Assembly: GCA_021234155.1 (NCBI GenBank)
Contig: JAJEKV010000050.1
Location: 5,977,199 to 6,041,198 of the forward strand
From: Isoetes taiwanensis
Taxonomy: Eukaryota; Streptophyta; Lycopodiopsida; Isoetales; Isoetaceae
Length of the DNA stretch: 64,000 bases
Direction: 5' to 3'
Position numbers and translations under genes: made by a program. A model generated the notes under the pieces. The model was not told the DNA's origin. It made no database searches and was given only the letters and a program-made list of their open reading frames with translations. Below, one piece after another: positions 62,131-64,000 of this stretch (position 1 is its first letter; each line of letters begins with the position of its first letter).

Positions 62131-62578
62131 GGAGGAAAAAAAAATTTTTCATCAAATTTTCAACCTTCCCTCTCCCGCCATTTTGCCGTTACCCTCTTTG
62201 GCTCGTCAGTCTACCTGTCATCGGGCTCGCCCTCCTCGTACATTTCTTCCTCTCCTGCCTCAGCATGTACGCTCTATTGTTTTCCACTTCGCGCATCCTG
62301 CGGCTTCTTTTTCCTCTCTGGCCCGCGCTGCTCTCGTCGTTCTTTCTTTTGCCGCTTTTTTGCGCATCTCAGAGGCCCTTGCCCTCAATTGGCGTGATCT
62401 TTCTTTTTCTTTGTCGCATGTTGATGTTCTTATCCGCCACTCCAAACGAGACCAACTTGCCCGTGGTCATACGATTTCTTTAGCTCGCTTGTCTTCGTTC
62501 ACATGCCCCGTCTCTATCCTTCAGCGCCTCATTTCTACTGGGTCTTATCATTCCCCTCGATCCTCCTTATCATCTTAA
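62131..62578 (+). repeat. Inverted duplicate of YR gene segment
   Basis: This is a copy of the central recombinase segment (equivalent to 31,543-31,960), placed in the opposite direction inside the element. It forms ~420-bp inverted arms with 61,545-61,945 around a ~190-bp spacer. It replaces ~30 bp between AGGAGGTTCCCTT and CCCGCGCTCCATC of copy 1. Confidence 0.85.
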
Positions 62579-63454
62579 GGGAACCTCCTGGGGAGTGAGC
62601 AAGCAAGAGGTAGCTGCCACAACAACATAAAGAACCATGTTAACTTTATTCAAATTGACAACGAAAAACATAAAGAGCTACATGACGCCGACACCCTGCA
62701 AAGGTAGCCGATAGATGAGGCAATAAAGCCAATGAAAATGCATCAAAAAACAGAAATTCTTTAATAAAAGATGCCCACGTCGATCCCGTCCAGAGTAAGG
62801 GCCACCACGGTGTGGAAGGCCAATGAAGAACCACCAGTGTGATACGAGCATGACACGCGGCCGCATGGTATAAAACACGGGGAACTAAAGAAGGCAGGGG
62901 AAACCAAAAATTGTTAAAGAGGTGCCATAGATAGGCTTGTCATTCATCACAGCAGCAGTATACAATGTTTGGAAGAATAGAGAGGGATAGCCGACCATAG
63001 GAACAATATCGGACTACCCCATAAAAAAGAATGTGACGGGGCAATATAGAAGGGTAATGGCGACAACTTCTCTCCGGGATAAAAACCCGCTTCTTTGCGG
63101 TTTTCGGAGAAAACCCTAATGAGAAATAGTCGCCAACAACCTTGAATGTGTTGCCCGGAGAACGGAAAGAACGGCCGAGGGCTTAATGCAAAATAGAGCA
63201 CCAATTTTAAAAACGGCGAAGAAAAGCCCGAATGTGTCGATGAAGAACCGGCGAGATGGGCGATGGATAATCAAAAATAAAGCGTAACCCCAAAGAAACG
63301 GGCGGAAAACGGCGGATCCCGCAAGCAATACCAAAAACTCCCCAAAACACCCGTGAAATGGTTAGAGAAAACAAACAGTATAGCCATGAAAACAAGCGGC
63401 ACCAAAAAGGTCCGAAGATATGAAAATAGGTAAAAAAACAGAAAAAGATAGCAT

Positions 63455-63625
63455 CACCCATAGGGTAGAAAAAAGCCTCACCCAGCGGGTGGGAAACCAT
63501 TATATAGAAATATGCATCACCCTCGAGGTGGAAATAAACAGCATCACCCGCAGGTGGAGAAAAATGCCGCAGGAAGCTGAGGAAACAGAAACATGAAAAT
63601 AGCAACACCCACAGGTGGAGAACAA
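63455..63625 (-). promoter_or_regulatory. Dyad cluster of YR copy 2
   Basis: This is the mirror image of 30,270-30,445: CACCCATAGGG, CACCCAGCGGGTGGG, CACCCTCGAGGTGG, CACCCGCAGGTGG and CACCCACAGGTGG. The stems are conserved between copies. Confidence 0.6.
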
Positions 63626-63827
63626 CTAAGAGTACATGACAACATAAAAATACAAATGAAAAAGACTCATGCGCCCACGCAGCAGGGCGGGAAGGGAAAG
63701 AAGCCACGAGAGGAGAAGACGAGCTGCTGTGAGAAGATGCCGATAACCAAGCCGAAGACGGAAATGGCCTAATATAGGCGCTCGTCCCTTCCCAGAATGG
63801 CGATCCGATGGCTCGGATCGATGGGAT

Positions 63828-64000
63828 TGTGTCGACATGGCAGTGGGCAGAATTGTGAAGCGGACGGTGTCAGTGATTCGAAGCAGAGCCACGAAGCTGG
63901 ATGGCGCTTCCATGCGGCCGGTTTTGGCTGGGGCATGTCCACAGGAGCTCGGTTGATCGGCATGGAGCGCATAGGTGAGGCGCTGGCCCTTGTTCTTCTG
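63828..64000 (+). other. Right outer flank of YR copy 2
   Basis: This is nearly identical to 29,893-30,070 (inverted) and similar to 6081-6230. It reads as HUH-family leader and continues past the window edge. Confidence 0.65.

Larger units (their letters stand above)
61189..63827 (-). mobile_element. Tyrosine-recombinase (YR) element, copy 2
   Basis: This is the full-length copy, ~2.6 kb including an internal ~450-bp inverted duplication, so the ancestral length would be ~2.15 kb. The outside flanks join at 6080/6081. The 14-mer TTCTGGGAAGGGAC lies at the right end of the gene (61,188-61,201) and, inverted, ~30 bp inside the other end (about 63,784-63,797). No target duplication longer than 2-3 bp is seen. 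The leader (63,800-62,600) is nearly identical to copy 1. There is no RT, RNase H or helicase. The gene, dyad cluster and fold-back are listed separately. Confidence 0.75.

Overview
This is nuclear DNA of a land plant with a large, repeat-rich genome. The supporting evidence is intron-containing fragments of plant genes (isocitrate lyase, an AMT2-type ammonium transporter, an RH5-type DEAD-box RNA helicase), a plant LTR retrotransposon primed by initiator tRNA-Met, an L1-type LINE, a Mutator-like element and a Helitron. A tyrosine-recombinase element and a Replitron-like HUH element would fit a seed-free plant such as a fern or lycophyte, but I cannot settle the species. I see no clearly intact host gene: every recognisable gene is partial, interrupted or out of frame. 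Many of the frameshifts sit in homopolymers or short GC-rich clusters and may be sequencing errors.

Layout. 0-5 kb: a tRNA-derived SINE, tandem duplications, and a minus-strand RH5-like helicase gene whose exon is split by a 1.16-kb Mutator-like element with a 9-bp target duplication. 5-6.6 kb: two short derivatives of an HUH-type element. 6.65-19.9 kb: copy A of a multi-gene repeat (here called R) carrying, on the minus strand, an unidentified gene, an AMT2 exon and isocitrate lyase; a 5.5-kb non-coding LTR retrotransposon sits inside it. 20-24.6 kb: sparse sequence, simple repeats and a Myb/SANT-like fragment. 24.6-25.7 kb: short R copy D. 25.9-29.9 kb: an HUH-endonuclease transposon split by a 1.6-kb solo LTR. 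30.1-32.0 kb: tyrosine-recombinase (YR) element, copy 1. 32.3-38.0 kb: R copy B. 38.3-39.0 kb: a palindrome-rich tandem array. 39.2-40 kb: an inverted piece of R. 40-47.7 kb: no gene, but many dispersed perfect palindromes and a 12-unit 71-bp satellite. 47.7-61.0 kb: R copy C, inverted, interrupted by a 4.6-kb LINE and a 2.03-kb Helitron. 61.2-63.8 kb: YR element copy 2, inverted.

The right half is organised as a very large inverted duplication: YR-R(B) at 30-38 kb is mirrored by R(C)-YR at 47.7-64 kb around an axis near 43 kb. Because the repeats are present both with and without insertions, the window contains its own empty sites. These fix the ends of the LTR element, LINE and Helitron to the base, and those of the YR element to within about 2 bp. 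The helicase reading frame fixes the ends of the Mutator-like element.

The most interesting candidates are: (1) a YR-only transposon with the R, K, HxxR, W and Y signature, a cluster of hairpin dyads in its leader and a mapped empty site; (2) a Replitron-like HUH transposon (HLH plus YCLKD motifs) with non-autonomous derivatives; (3) several unrelated families of ~16-20+ bp GC-cored palindromes.
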